Notes under the pieces: generated by a model
What the model saw: the letters and a program-made list of their open reading frames with translations, nothing else
What the model was told of the DNA's origin: nothing
Databases searched by the model: none
Assembly: GCF_003987435.1 (NCBI RefSeq)
Contig: NZ_PIQG01000001.1
Location: 186,001 to 250,000 of the forward strand
Length of the DNA: 64,000 nt
Source of the DNA: Pseudidiomarina taiwanensis
Lineage (GTDB): Bacteria; Pseudomonadota; Gammaproteobacteria; Enterobacterales; Alteromonadaceae
Direction of reading: 5' to 3'
Translations under genes and position numbers: made by a program
Part shown: piece by piece, positions 28,509 to 36,870 of the stretch
Layout: each line of letters starts with the position of its first letter
Numbering within the stretch: the stretch's first letter is position 1

Positions 28509-31500
28509 ATCGATAATCCGTTGGTCCATCGGTAACCGTTTCTTCGTGCTGCTGGCTACTTTGATGCTGGTGGGGATGGGTCTCTATTCGCTGAAAAACA
28601 CCCCGGTGGACGCCATTCCCGATCTGTCCGATGTACAGGTCATTATTAAGACCAGTTTTCCTGGGCAGGCACCGCAGGTGGTGGAGGACCAGGTCACGTA
28701 TCCACTGACTACTGCCATGTTGTCGGTACCCGGTGCGGTTACCGTGCGCGGTTATTCCTTTTTTGGCGATTCCTTTGTGTATGTCATTTTCGACGAGGAT
28801 ACCGATGCCTACTGGGCACGTTCCCGGGTGCTGGAGTACCTGTCTCAGGTCGCGCCCACATTACCGCCCAGCGCCCGGCCGCAACTGGGGCCGGACGCTA
28901 CCGGAGTTGGCTGGGTCTATCTCTACGCCCTGGTGGACCGTACCGGCAAGCATGACCTCAGTCAGCTGCGCAGCCTGCAGGACTGGTTCCTGAAATACGA
29001 GCTGCAAACCGTGCCGGGTGTTTCCGAAGTCTCGGCGCTCGGTGGCATGGTCAAGCAGTATCAAGTGAAGGTAAACCCTGAAAAACTGCGCGCCTTCGGT
29101 ATTCCCCTGTCTCTTATCCAGATGGCTATCCAGCGCGGCAACCAGGAAGTGGGCGCCTCGGTGGTGGAAATGGCCGAAGCCGAATACATGGTGCGCGCCA
29201 GCGGTTACATCCAGAGTATCGATGATCTGGCCAACATTCCGTTAGGGTTGGATGTTAACGGTACGCCGCTGTTGCTCAAGGATGTGGCGGATATCGAATT
29301 GGGGCCGCAAATGCGCCGTGGCATCGCCGAGTTGAACGGCGAAGGTGAAGTGGTGGGCGGTATTGTGGTGATGCGTTTCGGTGAGAACGCCCAGAAAACC
29401 ATTGATGGGGTCAAGGCCAAGCTGGAAAAACTCAAGGCGGGTTTGCCCGAGGGCGTGGAGATCGTAACCGTTTATGATCGTTCAGGGCTGATATCTCGCG
29501 CCATTGACAGTTTGTGGAAAAGTGTGGTCGAAGAACTCGCTCTTGTGGCGTTGATCTGTGTCATTTTCCTGTTTCATGTCAGGTCCTCACTGGTGGCGGT
29601 CATCAGTCTGCCACTAGGTATTCTTACGGCTTTTATCGTGATGTATTGGCAAGGCCTTAATGCCAATATCATGTCATTAGGCGGTATAGCGATTGCGATA
29701 GGCGCCATGATTGATGGCGCGATTGTCATGATCGAAAACATGCATAAGCATATGGAACGTACGCCCTTGACGCCAGAGAACCGTTGGAAAATCGTGGCGG
29801 CGTCAGCCAGTGAAGTCGGTCCGGCGCTGTTTTTCAGTTTGCTTATTATCACTGTGAGCTTTGTACCTGTGTTTACCCTGGAAGCCCAAGAGGGCCGGAT
29901 GTTCAGCCCGTTGGCCCTTACCAAAACCTATGCCATGGCAGCCAGTGCGGCGCTTGCTATCACAGTGGTGCCGGTTTTGATGGGATATTTCATCAGAGGT
30001 AAGGTGGTAGCGGAAAACAAGAATCCCGTTAATCGATTACTGATTGCCGGGTACATGCCCCTGCTGAAAACCGTATTGCGTTTTTCGAAAATCACACTTG
30101 CCATTGCGGTTGTGATTTTCCTCGTTGGGATCTGGCCGGTTAACAAGATTGGTAGTGAATTCATCCCCGATCTGGATGAAGGTGATCTGATGTATATGCC
30201 GACCACTTATCCGGGGATCTCGATAGGCAAAGCCAGGGAATTGTTGCAGCAGACCGACAAGCTGATCGCGACAGTGCCTGAGGTAAAAACCGTGTTTGGC
30301 AAAATCGGTCGTGCCGAGACAGCCACGGATCCCGCTCCGCTGACCATGATCGAGACCTTTATTCAGCTTAAGCCCAAAGAGGAATGGCGCGAGGGCATGA
30401 CCACGGAGAAGCTCAAGAAGGAGCTGGATGCGCTAGTGAAATTCCCCGGTCTAACCAACGCTTGGGTGATGCCGATCAAGACTCGCATCGACATGCTGGC
30501 CACCGGTATCAAGACGCCGGTAGGCATCAAGGTGGCGGGCGAGGATCTGCGAGAAATTCAGAAGATTGGTCAGCGACTAGAGCAGATCCTCAAGGATGTA
30601 CCCGGCACAGCCTCGGTGTATTCCGAAAGGGTGGCCGGTGGGCGTTACATCAAGGTGGATATTCAGCGTGCACAGGCGGCGCGCTATGGCCTCAATATTG
30701 CTGATGTGCAGCAGGTAATAGCCACGGCCATTGGGGGAATGAATGTGGCGCAGACCATTGAGGGGCTGGAGCGTTATCCGATCAATCTGCGCTACCCGCA
30801 GGACTATCGAGACTCGCCAGAACAGCTGGCGCTGCTGCCCATCGTTACGCCCAGCGGCCAACGCATTGCGCTCGCCGATGTGGCCAATGTCTATGTGGAG
30901 GACGGCCCGCCAGCGATCAAGAGCGAGAACGCCAGGCTGAATGGCTGGACCTTTGTAGATATCGATGGGGTGGACGTGGGCAGCTATGTACAAGCGGCCA
31001 TGGCAACGGTCGAGCAGCAGTTGGATTTACCGGCCGGTTACTCGGTGGCCTGGTCCGGTCAGTACGAATACATGCTGCGCGCCAAAGAGAAACTGACCTA
31101 TGTGGTTCCTTTGACGCTTGCCATCATTATCATTCTGTTATACATGAATTTTCGTAACTTCACTGAAATAGCCATTATTCTGGGAACACTACCACTGGCG
31201 GTAATTGGTTCAATCTGGCTGATGTACCTGCTTGGCTATAATTTTTCTGTCGCGGTTGCGGTTGGTTTTATTGCACTGGCGGGGGTTACGGTGGAAATAG
31301 GTATCATCATGTTAACTTATCTTAACCAAGCATATCACCAATTGATAGATACCTGTCGTGAGCGTGGAGTGCAACCATTAAAAGAAGATTTGCTCGAAGC
31401 CGTGACACAGGGCGCGGGACTTCGTGTCAGACCGGTAATGATGACGACAGTCTCAACCATCGCCGGCTTACTGCCCATTATGTTAAGTGATGGCACCGGT

Positions 31501-31623
31501 GCCGAAGTTGTTAGCAGAATTGCAGCACCCATGGTTGGGGGGATGATTAGCGCCTTAATTCTAACACTACTGGTATTGCCTGTGGTCTACTACCTATGGC
31601 GCAAGCAATCACTGGAAAGTTAA
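28501..31623 (+). CDS. cusA: HME-RND Cu(I)/Ag(I) efflux pump CusA
   Basis: A 1040-aa inner-membrane pump of the HME4 class. The helix-4 motif GAMIDGAIVMIEN places Asp405 and Glu412 where E. coli CusA has them. The three methionines of the Cu(I)/Ag(I) site are all present: Met566 (MYMPTT), Met616 (PLTMIETFIQL) and Met665 (RIDMLATG), keeping the 50- and 49-residue spacing of E. coli Met573, Met623 and Met672 as I recall them. This separates it clearly from the CzcA protein in the same island. It starts within the end of cusB and is followed by a terminator. Confidence 0.96.
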   Translation: MIESIIRWSIGNRFFVLLATLMLVGMGLYSLKNTPVDAIPDLSDVQVIIKTSFPGQAPQVVEDQVTYPLTTAMLSVPGAVTVRGYSFFGDSFVYVIFDEDTDAYWARSRVLEYLSQVAPTLPPSARPQLGPDATGVGWVYLYALVDRTGKHDLSQLRSLQDWFLKYELQTVPGVSEVSALGGMVKQYQVKVNPEKLRAFGIPLSLIQMAIQRGNQEVGASVVEMAEAEYMVRASGYIQSIDDLANIPLGLDVNGTPLLLKDVADIELGPQMRRGIAELNGEGEVVGGIVVMRFGENAQKTIDGVKAKLEKLKAGLPEGVEIVTVYDRSGLISRAIDSLWKSVVEELALVALICVIFLFHVRSSLVAVISLPLGILTAFIVMYWQGLNANIMSLGGIAIAIGAMIDGAIVMIENMHKHMERTPLTPENRWKIVAASASEVGPALFFSLLIITVSFVPVFTLEAQEGRMFSPLALTKTYAMAASAALAITVVPVLMGYFIRGKVVAENKNPVNRLLIAGYMPLLKTVLRFSKITLAIAVVIFLVGIWPVNKIGSEFIPDLDEGDLMYMPTTYPGISIGKARELLQQTDKLIATVPEVKTVFGKIGRAETATDPAPLTMIETFIQLKPKEEWREGMTTEKLKKELDALVKFPGLTNAWVMPIKTRIDMLATGIKTPVGIKVAGEDLREIQKIGQRLEQILKDVPGTASVYSERVAGGRYIKVDIQRAQAARYGLNIADVQQVIATAIGGMNVAQTIEGLERYPINLRYPQDYRDSPEQLALLPIVTPSGQRIALADVANVYVEDGPPAIKSENARLNGWTFVDIDGVDVGSYVQAAMATVEQQLDLPAGYSVAWSGQYEYMLRAKEKLTYVVPLTLAIIIILLYMNFRNFTEIAIILGTLPLAVIGSIWLMYLLGYNFSVAVAVGFIALAGVTVEIGIIMLTYLNQAYHQLIDTCRERGVQPLKEDLLEAVTQGAGLRVRPVMMTTVSTIAGLLPIMLSDGTGAEVVSRIAAPMVGGMISALILTLLVLPVVYYLWRKQSLES

Positions 31624-31642
31624 TTTTCTATTGATCATTTTT

Positions 31643-31672
31643 AAGGGGCGACAAGGATATCGCCCTTATTTT
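31643..31672 (+). terminator. Terminator of cusCBA
   Basis: An inverted repeat AAGGGGCGA / TCGCCCTT around a short loop begins 19 bases after the cusA stop and is followed by ATTTT. Confidence 0.75.
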
Positions 31673-31858
31673 AGGTCTGTATTTAGTGATAAATAAACGA
31701 CCGTTTTCTTTACGCCACTTGCCGACTCACAAATGATATCTCTCTAATCTCAGAATGTGTAAATAAATTATGTAAAGAAATCTATGTAAAGATTAGGTAC
31801 CTTTTCTATGCGGTTGGGCTAAAATCCAATGTGATGCGTTTGCTGATGGAGGTTTGCG

Positions 31859-32085
31859 ATGATTATCGGTTATGCACGGGTGAGTACCCAAGAGCAATCT
31901 CTAGATCTACAAACTGATGCTCTGAGGACAGCAGGCTGCCAGGAGGTTCTCAGTGAGAAAGTGACAGGTAAGCAGCGCGAGCGGCCTGAATTGCAAAACT
32001 GCCTGCGCATGCTTCGCAAAGGTGATGTCCTGGTTGTTTGGAAACTTGACCGCCTGGCACGCTCATTGAAAGATCTGGTTGGGCT
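31859..32085 (+). pseudogene. Truncated serine resolvase (Tn3-type TnpR)
   Basis: The first 76 codons are a serine recombinase catalytic domain: IIGYARVSTQEQSLDLQ with the catalytic Ser in RVSTQ, the EKVTGKQRERPEL region, and VVWKLDRLARS with the conserved Arg pair. Similarity ends at KDLVGL; there the sequence changes to TGTAATCCCC, the likely left end of an IS3-family element, and an extra run of foreign codons leads to a stop at 32140. The DNA-binding C-terminus is missing. A GGAG site stands ahead of ATG 31859. The enzyme is probably inactive. Confidence 0.85.
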
Positions 32086-32309
32086 TGTAATCCCCCCGAA
32101 AAATCGGAGCAGTTATAAGCAGAAAATTCCATTAAACTAAAACGAAGGAATTTTCTATGCGCAAATCACGTTAAACAGACAGTTAGATCCTAGCGATTCT
32201 AAAACAGAGCGAGAACGGTGTTCCTGTTCCAGAGCTTTGCCCTGAACAGGGTATGAGCTCAGCCCAATTTTATAAATGGAGCGCCAAGTTCGGTGGTATG
32301 AACTTATAA
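32086..32309 (+). pseudogene. Left end and degenerate orfA of an IS3-family element
   Basis: From TGTAATCCCCCCG (32086) on, the sequence resembles the left end of an IS3-family element. After GAAGGAATTTTCT, an orfA starts at ATG 32157 and reads MRKSR-stop-TDS-stop-ILAILKQ, then ENGVPVPELC, GMSSAQFYKW and KFGGMN, with stops at the sixth and tenth codons and substitutions in conserved places, and it ends at 32309. This is the N-terminal helix-turn-helix protein of the family. No orfB and no right end are present. It interrupts the resolvase gene and marks the right edge of the resistance island. Confidence 0.75.
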
Positions 32310-32429
32310 ATTTAACGCAAGCGGTTCATTAATTTTACCGATAACTGCTGCTTAAACTGGGGAAATTACGCAGTGAAGCGTCATGCATGGTAAGTAAACG
32401 TGAGGTATTTATTCAATAAGCCAATAGGC

Positions 32430-32471
32430 TTGATCCAGATCATGAAATTCAAACAGCTCCTTGATTAAGAT
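32430..32471 (+). promoter_or_regulatory. FNR/Anr-type promoter of the 55-aa protein
   Basis: TTGAT-CCAG-ATCAT (32430-32443) differs from the FNR consensus TTGAT-N4-ATCAA by one base. A -10 hexamer TAAGAT lies at 32466-32471, predicting a start near 32478; that puts the box centre at about -41.5, the standard position for FNR-activated class II promoters. Expression of the following gene under low oxygen is therefore likely. Confidence 0.68.
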
Positions 32472-32490
32472 AGTGACAACAGTTAATCAA
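32461..32490. repeat. Perfect 8-bp inverted repeat spanning the predicted start of transcription
   Basis: TTGATTAA (32461-32468) and TTAATCAA (32483-32490) are separated by 14 bases. The left arm overlaps the predicted -10 box and the right arm abuts the GGAG ribosome-binding site, a placement that suits a repressor site better than an RNA hairpin. Confidence 0.55.
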
Positions 32491-32500
32491 GGAGACTGTC

Positions 32501-32668
32501 ATGGAATTATTCAAAGAGTTCTTTACTGACCCAGTGCTATTCTTTTCATTTACCGGTTTGGCGGTGTTACTCGGGATCTGTATCTTCTATGTGATCTACT
32601 TTATTCGTAACACAGTGAATGAACAGCCGCGCGAACCAAAGTCATCGACTCCTAAGCCGTCTCATTAA
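32501..32668 (+). CDS. Small membrane protein, DUF3149-like
   Basis: A 55-aa protein beginning MELFKEFFTDPVLFF, followed by a single membrane helix (about residues 14-36, FSFTGLAVLLGICIFYVIYF) and a short polar, Pro/Ser-rich cytoplasmic tail. AAGGAG lies seven bases before ATG 32501. The start, with FTDP ahead of the helix, resembles DUF3149 proteins, whose function is not known. An FNR-type promoter and an inverted repeat lie upstream, so it may belong to the response to low oxygen. It is the first core gene to the right of the resistance island. Confidence 0.75.
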   Translation: MELFKEFFTDPVLFFSFTGLAVLLGICIFYVIYFIRNTVNEQPREPKSSTPKPSH

Positions 32669-32727
32669 TATGGAATAGGGGTGTTTTGGTCGATCAAGAT
32701 GATCGACCAAAATGTTGCTACTGTAGA

Positions 32728-33129
32728 TTAACGGTCAATACGGCATTGTTTACAGCGCGCTTGACCCGTCACAACCTCTGATATTTTATAGCGATGCCGG
32801 GCAAACCAAAGATAAACACGGTCGGCAAACCAGCGAATCAAAGGCCAGCGTATGGGAGCGGTAAGCCAACCACGTCCTACCGCTTTCCATGCTTGGTGAG
32901 TTACGTCTAAACCGAGGAGTAGCTCACCGTTTGCGGTCATACCGTGCAATATTGCGCGCGCTCGCTGCGGATCAATCATCGGGAAACGTTGCTCGAAATC
33001 TTCGGCGAGAATATCTTCGAAGATGATGCGCTGATGGTGTTGCTGTTGTTGCAGTTTGAACAGATGTCGCATCTCACGAACACAAAGTGGACAGCCGCCG
33101 TCGTAAAATATCGTTAGTTGATGCGCCAT
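32728..33129 (-). CDS. DCC-family thiol-disulfide oxidoreductase-like protein (DUF393)
   Basis: A 133-aa protein with the family signature YDGGCPLCVREM near the N-terminus, giving a CxxC pair (Cys14, Cys17), then a thioredoxin-like fold with DILAEDF and a second half rich in Trp and Arg (WLTAPIRWPLIRWFADRVYLWFARHRY). Two more Cys close the chain (RCKQC). DCC proteins (named for the DxxCxxC motif) are predicted oxidoreductases without a settled substrate. It is separated from the next gene by a bidirectional terminator and looks monocistronic. Confidence 0.88.
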   Translation of the reverse strand: MAHQLTIFYDGGCPLCVREMRHLFKLQQQQHHQRIIFEDILAEDFEQRFPMIDPQRARAILHGMTANGELLLGLDVTHQAWKAVGRGWLTAPIRWPLIRWFADRVYLWFARHRYKISEVVTGQARCKQCRIDR

Positions 33130-33192
33130 AGTGGGTCACTCAGAATTACATGCTTGGTCTTTACTATACGCGTTTTCAAGCGAGCTGGATTA

Positions 33193-33222
33193 AAAAAGCC
33201 GCTCTAGTTAGAGCGGCTTTTT
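33193..33222. terminator. Bidirectional terminator between the M16 peptidase and DCC genes
   Basis: A 13-bp stem AAAAAGCCGCTCT / AGAGCGGCTTTTT with loop AGTT lies 16 bases beyond the M16 peptidase stop codon, with A and T runs on opposite sides. Because both adjacent genes are on the minus strand, its main role is to end the peptidase transcript. Confidence 0.9.
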
Positions 33223-33237
33223 ATCATTAAAACGCGT

Positions 33238-36027
33238 TTAGTCAATGGGGTTACCATTGGTGTCGAGCTTAGTCACAGTACCGAGGTTCAGACTGCGAAT
33301 GTCTTCTTCGATCTGTTCGAGATCACCGACGATGACCCAAGTGAGTGCATCCGGACGGATGACATCTGCAGCAACAGCTTGGATTTCATCTAGCTCAAGA
33401 CTATTAACACGTTGCCCGTACGCTTCCAACCAAGTCATGTCTTTGCCTTTCTCAAGCATGTCAACAATGGCCGAAAGCAGCGCACGTTTGGTCTCATAAG
33501 CACCTGGTAGCTTCGCAGTTTTATTGGCTTTCACTTTATCAAGCTCTTCTGCGGTTGCAGGTTCATCGCCAATATAACCATTGAGTTCCGCTAGAATTTC
33601 TAGCACAGACTCTTTGGTTTTGTCGGTTTGCACTGGTGCAAGAGCTAGCAGCAGCCCTTCAGCATCCGCTTGAACCCACGATGAGCGTGCCCCATAAGAC
33701 CAACCTTTGTCTTCACGCAAGTTCATGTTTAAACGCGAAGTAAAGCTGCCACCGATGACGGTATTCATGACATCGATAGCTTCTGCGTTATCAACCTTGC
33801 CAGACGGCGCAAGTTGTCCCGCAATAATGGTTGATTGTGGAGTACCCGGCTGGTCGATCAAGAAGACGCGACTCTCGTTGAAGCGCGCCACTTCAGGGAA
33901 CTGCTTCACAGGTGCAGCGGTTGCTGGAGCTTGCCATTCAGCAAGATATTGCTCAAGTAATGGCTTAATTTCAGCTTCAGTGACCGCACCTACGATAACG
34001 AGTCGAGCATTATCTGGACGCAACCAAGTCTCTGCATGCGCGACTAAGTCAGCGCGAGTCAGTGAGTTAATTGACGTCTCGGTACCCGAACCTGTTAGTG
34101 GTGCGTTGTACGGATGGTCGTCAGCGAACATCAAACTCGGCAGAATACGCAGAGCTTGTTGCTGCGGAGAGGCTTTTTCTTTCTTAATACCTTCCAACCA
34201 CAATGAGCGCTTGCGTTCGATTTCTGTTGCATCAAAGGCAGGATTCATTAACAGGTCAGTCATGATATCAAGGCTTGGCTCAAGGCTGGTGATCAAGCTA
34301 TCCATGGTGATGCGTGATGAATCGAGGCTCGCCGAGGTCGAGAGGTTGGTCCCAAGCTCTTCAAGTTCGCGGCTCAAATCGAGCGCTGAGCGCTTCGCTG
34401 TGCCCTCGCGCAACATGCTCATAGTGAAGCTTGCCGTACCCATTTTACCGCCAACATCTGCCGCGTAACCACTGTCGAACACCAAGCTCATCTGTACGGT
34501 CGGAACATCATGGCGTTCTGCCAAGGCAACTTCGAGCCCGTTAGATAGCGTGAAGGTGTTCAATTCTGGCAGATCAAGTTCCGGCAGCTGACCTACTTCC
34601 GGCAGCTTGCTCCGGTCTGCACCGGTTTGTGCAGTGGTATATTTAGGCTGTGGTACCACGTTAAGAACAAAGGCACCATCTGTCAGCCAGCGCTCAGCAG
34701 CGGCTTGTAAATCTGCCGGCGTTGCTGCGCTTAGGGTTGCCATCTCATCGCGATAAGCGCTTGGGTTACCTTGATAAATTTCGCCCGCAGCAAGAATGTC
34801 TGACTTACCACCGAATCCACCGATCCGCTCCGCGCCGCGCACAAAACTTGCGACACTCGAGTAACGAACTCGGTTGAGTTCTTCTTGGCTCGGCCCTTCT
34901 TGCAGCAGTTTGGCAATTTCTTCATCGATGATTGCTTCAATGCGTTCAAGTTCAACTCCTGGCTTCGCATCCGCGATCACGAAGAATTGTCCCGCTAGGA
35001 TACGGTTGTATTGGAACCCAGAGACCATACTTGCAATTTGCTCATCGTAAACGAGACGCTGATACAGGCGTGAGTTCTTACCACCGGCTAGGATCTCGTT
35101 AAAAAGTTCAAGATAGGTGCTATCTTCGGTTCCGAGCTCTGCAGTATTCCAGACTTTGTAAATACGCGCTGCTGGAACATTATCTTCCATCGTGGCGCGT
35201 TTAGTGCCGGTGCTCTTCGCAACCCAGCTGTTAAGTTTTTTCAGTGGCTTACCTGCTTTGATGTCACCAAAATAGGTTTCCATTTTTTCCCGCGCGGTTT
35301 CGACATCAATATCACCAGCCAGCACTACAACTGCGTTTGCTGCGCCATAATAGTCGTTGAACCACTGATGGACATCGTCCAGTGAAGCGGCGTTAAGGTC
35401 TTCCATTGAACCGATCACAGACCATGAATAAGGATGCCCTTCAGGGAAGGTTTGCTCCGCAAGGAATCCAAATACGCGGCCATAAGGCTGAGCTTCGCCC
35501 TGACGTTTTTCGTTTTGGACAACGCCGCGCTGTTCATCAAGCTTCTCTTGAGTGACCGCGCCTAACAAGTGACCCATGCGGTCAGATTCCATCCACAACG
35601 CCATATCAAGGGCAGGTGTTGGAACGTTTTGGAAATAGTTGGTGCGGTCGTTGTTGGTGGTCCCGTTCATATCGGTCGCACCGGCACGTTCAAACGGCCC
35701 AAAATACTCGTCATCATAGTTCTCTGTACCGTTGAACATCAGATGCTCAAACAAGTGCGCAAAGCCAGTTTGACCCACTTGCTCATCTTTGGAACCGACC
35801 GCATACCATACGTTGACCGCAACGATAGGCGCTTTGCGATCAGTATGGACGATAACGCGTAAGCCATTATCGAGGGTGAACATTTCGTACGGAATGTTGA
35901 CTTCCGGGAGTTGTTGAACGACAGCTGCTTGGTTGTCATTGGCAGCACGCTCACTTGAAGTCGCTTGACAGCCGCCAAGCAGAACAGTTGCAACAGCAAC
36001 CGCAGTGATGGTTTTCACTAAACGCAT
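33238..36027 (-). CDS. M16-family zinc metallopeptidase lipoprotein
   Basis: A 929-aa periplasmic or outer-membrane-anchored pitrilysin-type peptidase. The lipobox LLGGC puts the lipid on Cys20. The inverted zinc motif HLFEH is at 91-95, with the distal Glu in the QRGVVQNEKRQ region about 75 residues on. It is a two-repeat form: the second half (from about residue 500) is an inactive M16 domain without HxxEH. Length and layout match M16 insulinase proteins common in Alteromonadales. It probably degrades peptides in the envelope. The gene stands alone, with a terminator after it. Confidence 0.93.
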   Translation of the reverse strand: MRLVKTITAVAVATVLLGGCQATSSERAANDNQAAVVQQLPEVNIPYEMFTLDNGLRVIVHTDRKAPIVAVNVWYAVGSKDEQVGQTGFAHLFEHLMFNGTENYDDEYFGPFERAGATDMNGTTNNDRTNYFQNVPTPALDMALWMESDRMGHLLGAVTQEKLDEQRGVVQNEKRQGEAQPYGRVFGFLAEQTFPEGHPYSWSVIGSMEDLNAASLDDVHQWFNDYYGAANAVVVLAGDIDVETAREKMETYFGDIKAGKPLKKLNSWVAKSTGTKRATMEDNVPAARIYKVWNTAELGTEDSTYLELFNEILAGGKNSRLYQRLVYDEQIASMVSGFQYNRILAGQFFVIADAKPGVELERIEAIIDEEIAKLLQEGPSQEELNRVRYSSVASFVRGAERIGGFGGKSDILAAGEIYQGNPSAYRDEMATLSAATPADLQAAAERWLTDGAFVLNVVPQPKYTTAQTGADRSKLPEVGQLPELDLPELNTFTLSNGLEVALAERHDVPTVQMSLVFDSGYAADVGGKMGTASFTMSMLREGTAKRSALDLSRELEELGTNLSTSASLDSSRITMDSLITSLEPSLDIMTDLLMNPAFDATEIERKRSLWLEGIKKEKASPQQQALRILPSLMFADDHPYNAPLTGSGTETSINSLTRADLVAHAETWLRPDNARLVIVGAVTEAEIKPLLEQYLAEWQAPATAAPVKQFPEVARFNESRVFLIDQPGTPQSTIIAGQLAPSGKVDNAEAIDVMNTVIGGSFTSRLNMNLREDKGWSYGARSSWVQADAEGLLLALAPVQTDKTKESVLEILAELNGYIGDEPATAEELDKVKANKTAKLPGAYETKRALLSAIVDMLEKGKDMTWLEAYGQRVNSLELDEIQAVAADVIRPDALTWVIVGDLEQIEEDIRSLNLGTVTKLDTNGNPID

Positions 36028-36191
36028 AGGAATACCCTGTTAGTTTAAAATAAATGCATGACTACTATAAAACACTACGAAATGGATGTAAGGGCGGATT
36101 AGATGTCAAAGTGTAACAAGATTGTTCAGAGTGGTTCTGCACTTCCAATTTTGCCGCGAATCGATGATAATTTGTCGTTAATATCCGACAG

Positions 36192-36839
36192 ATGAAGAAT
36201 TTAAGCGTGGGAAAAACGACGATTATCGCGATTACAGGTGCTTCGGCCTCGGGCAAGAGTTTGTTTGCTTCGACTGTTTATCAAGAGCTAGTCGCCGAGC
36301 TTGGCGGTGATGGAATTGCGATACTGGCAGAGGATGCGTACTACCGAGACCAAAGCCACCTTACTTTGGAACAGCGTCAGCTCACTAATTACGACCATCC
36401 CTCGGCGTTTGAACACGAGTTGTTAGTGAAACATTTAGAGCAACTGCGCAATAACCAAGCTGTTGCGATGCCGCAATACGACTATAAAACGCATACGCGG
36501 CAACCCACTTCAATTCAGGTTAATCCCGGCAAAGTGATTATGGTCGAGGGCATTTTGTTGCTACACGACCCGAAACTGCGGGAATTATTCGATATTTCGG
36601 TGTTTATGGATACGCCACTCGATGTTTGCCTGCTGCGCCGAGTGGTGCGCGATGTCGAAGAGCGCGGCCGGACGATCCAATCGGTGGTGGAGCAATATCA
36701 AGAAACGGTGCGCCCAGCCTTCTTTGAGTTTATCTTGCCCTCGAAACAGTTTGCTGATTTAGTAGTGACCCGTGGCGGTCAAAACGAAATTGCAATCGAC
36801 CTCATTAAATCAAAAATCCGCCAGCTGCTTGCCGAGTAG
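36192..36839 (+). CDS. udk: Uridine kinase
   Basis: A 215-aa cytoplasmic enzyme that phosphorylates uridine and cytidine with ATP or GTP in pyrimidine salvage. The P-loop is GASASGKS (16-23). The segments EDAYYRDQSHL, NYDHPSAFEHELL, QYDYKTHTR, VEGILLLHD and RVVRDVEERGR correspond throughout to E. coli Udk, and length agrees. It lies 31 bases before nupC, a nucleoside transporter gene now frameshifted, so the pair forms a nucleoside salvage unit. Confidence 0.96.
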   Translation: MKNLSVGKTTIIAITGASASGKSLFASTVYQELVAELGGDGIAILAEDAYYRDQSHLTLEQRQLTNYDHPSAFEHELLVKHLEQLRNNQAVAMPQYDYKTHTRQPTSIQVNPGKVIMVEGILLLHDPKLRELFDISVFMDTPLDVCLLRRVVRDVEERGRTIQSVVEQYQETVRPAFFEFILPSKQFADLVVTRGGQNEIAIDLIKSKIRQLLAE

Positions 36840-36870
36840 TGGCATATATCAAAAACATGGTCAAAACCCT

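Noticed and set aside
31680-31858. A res site ahead of the truncated resolvase
   Set aside because: Short AT-rich repeats such as ATGTAAAG occur, but I cannot make out the three subsites of a real res region.
33707-34468. A 253-codon frame opposite the M16 peptidase gene
   Set aside because: It is antisense to a conserved gene and shows no ribosome-binding site or recognisable domain.
36120-36192. Promoter signals ahead of udk
   Set aside because: AT-rich sequence is present but no pair of hexamers stands out enough to report.
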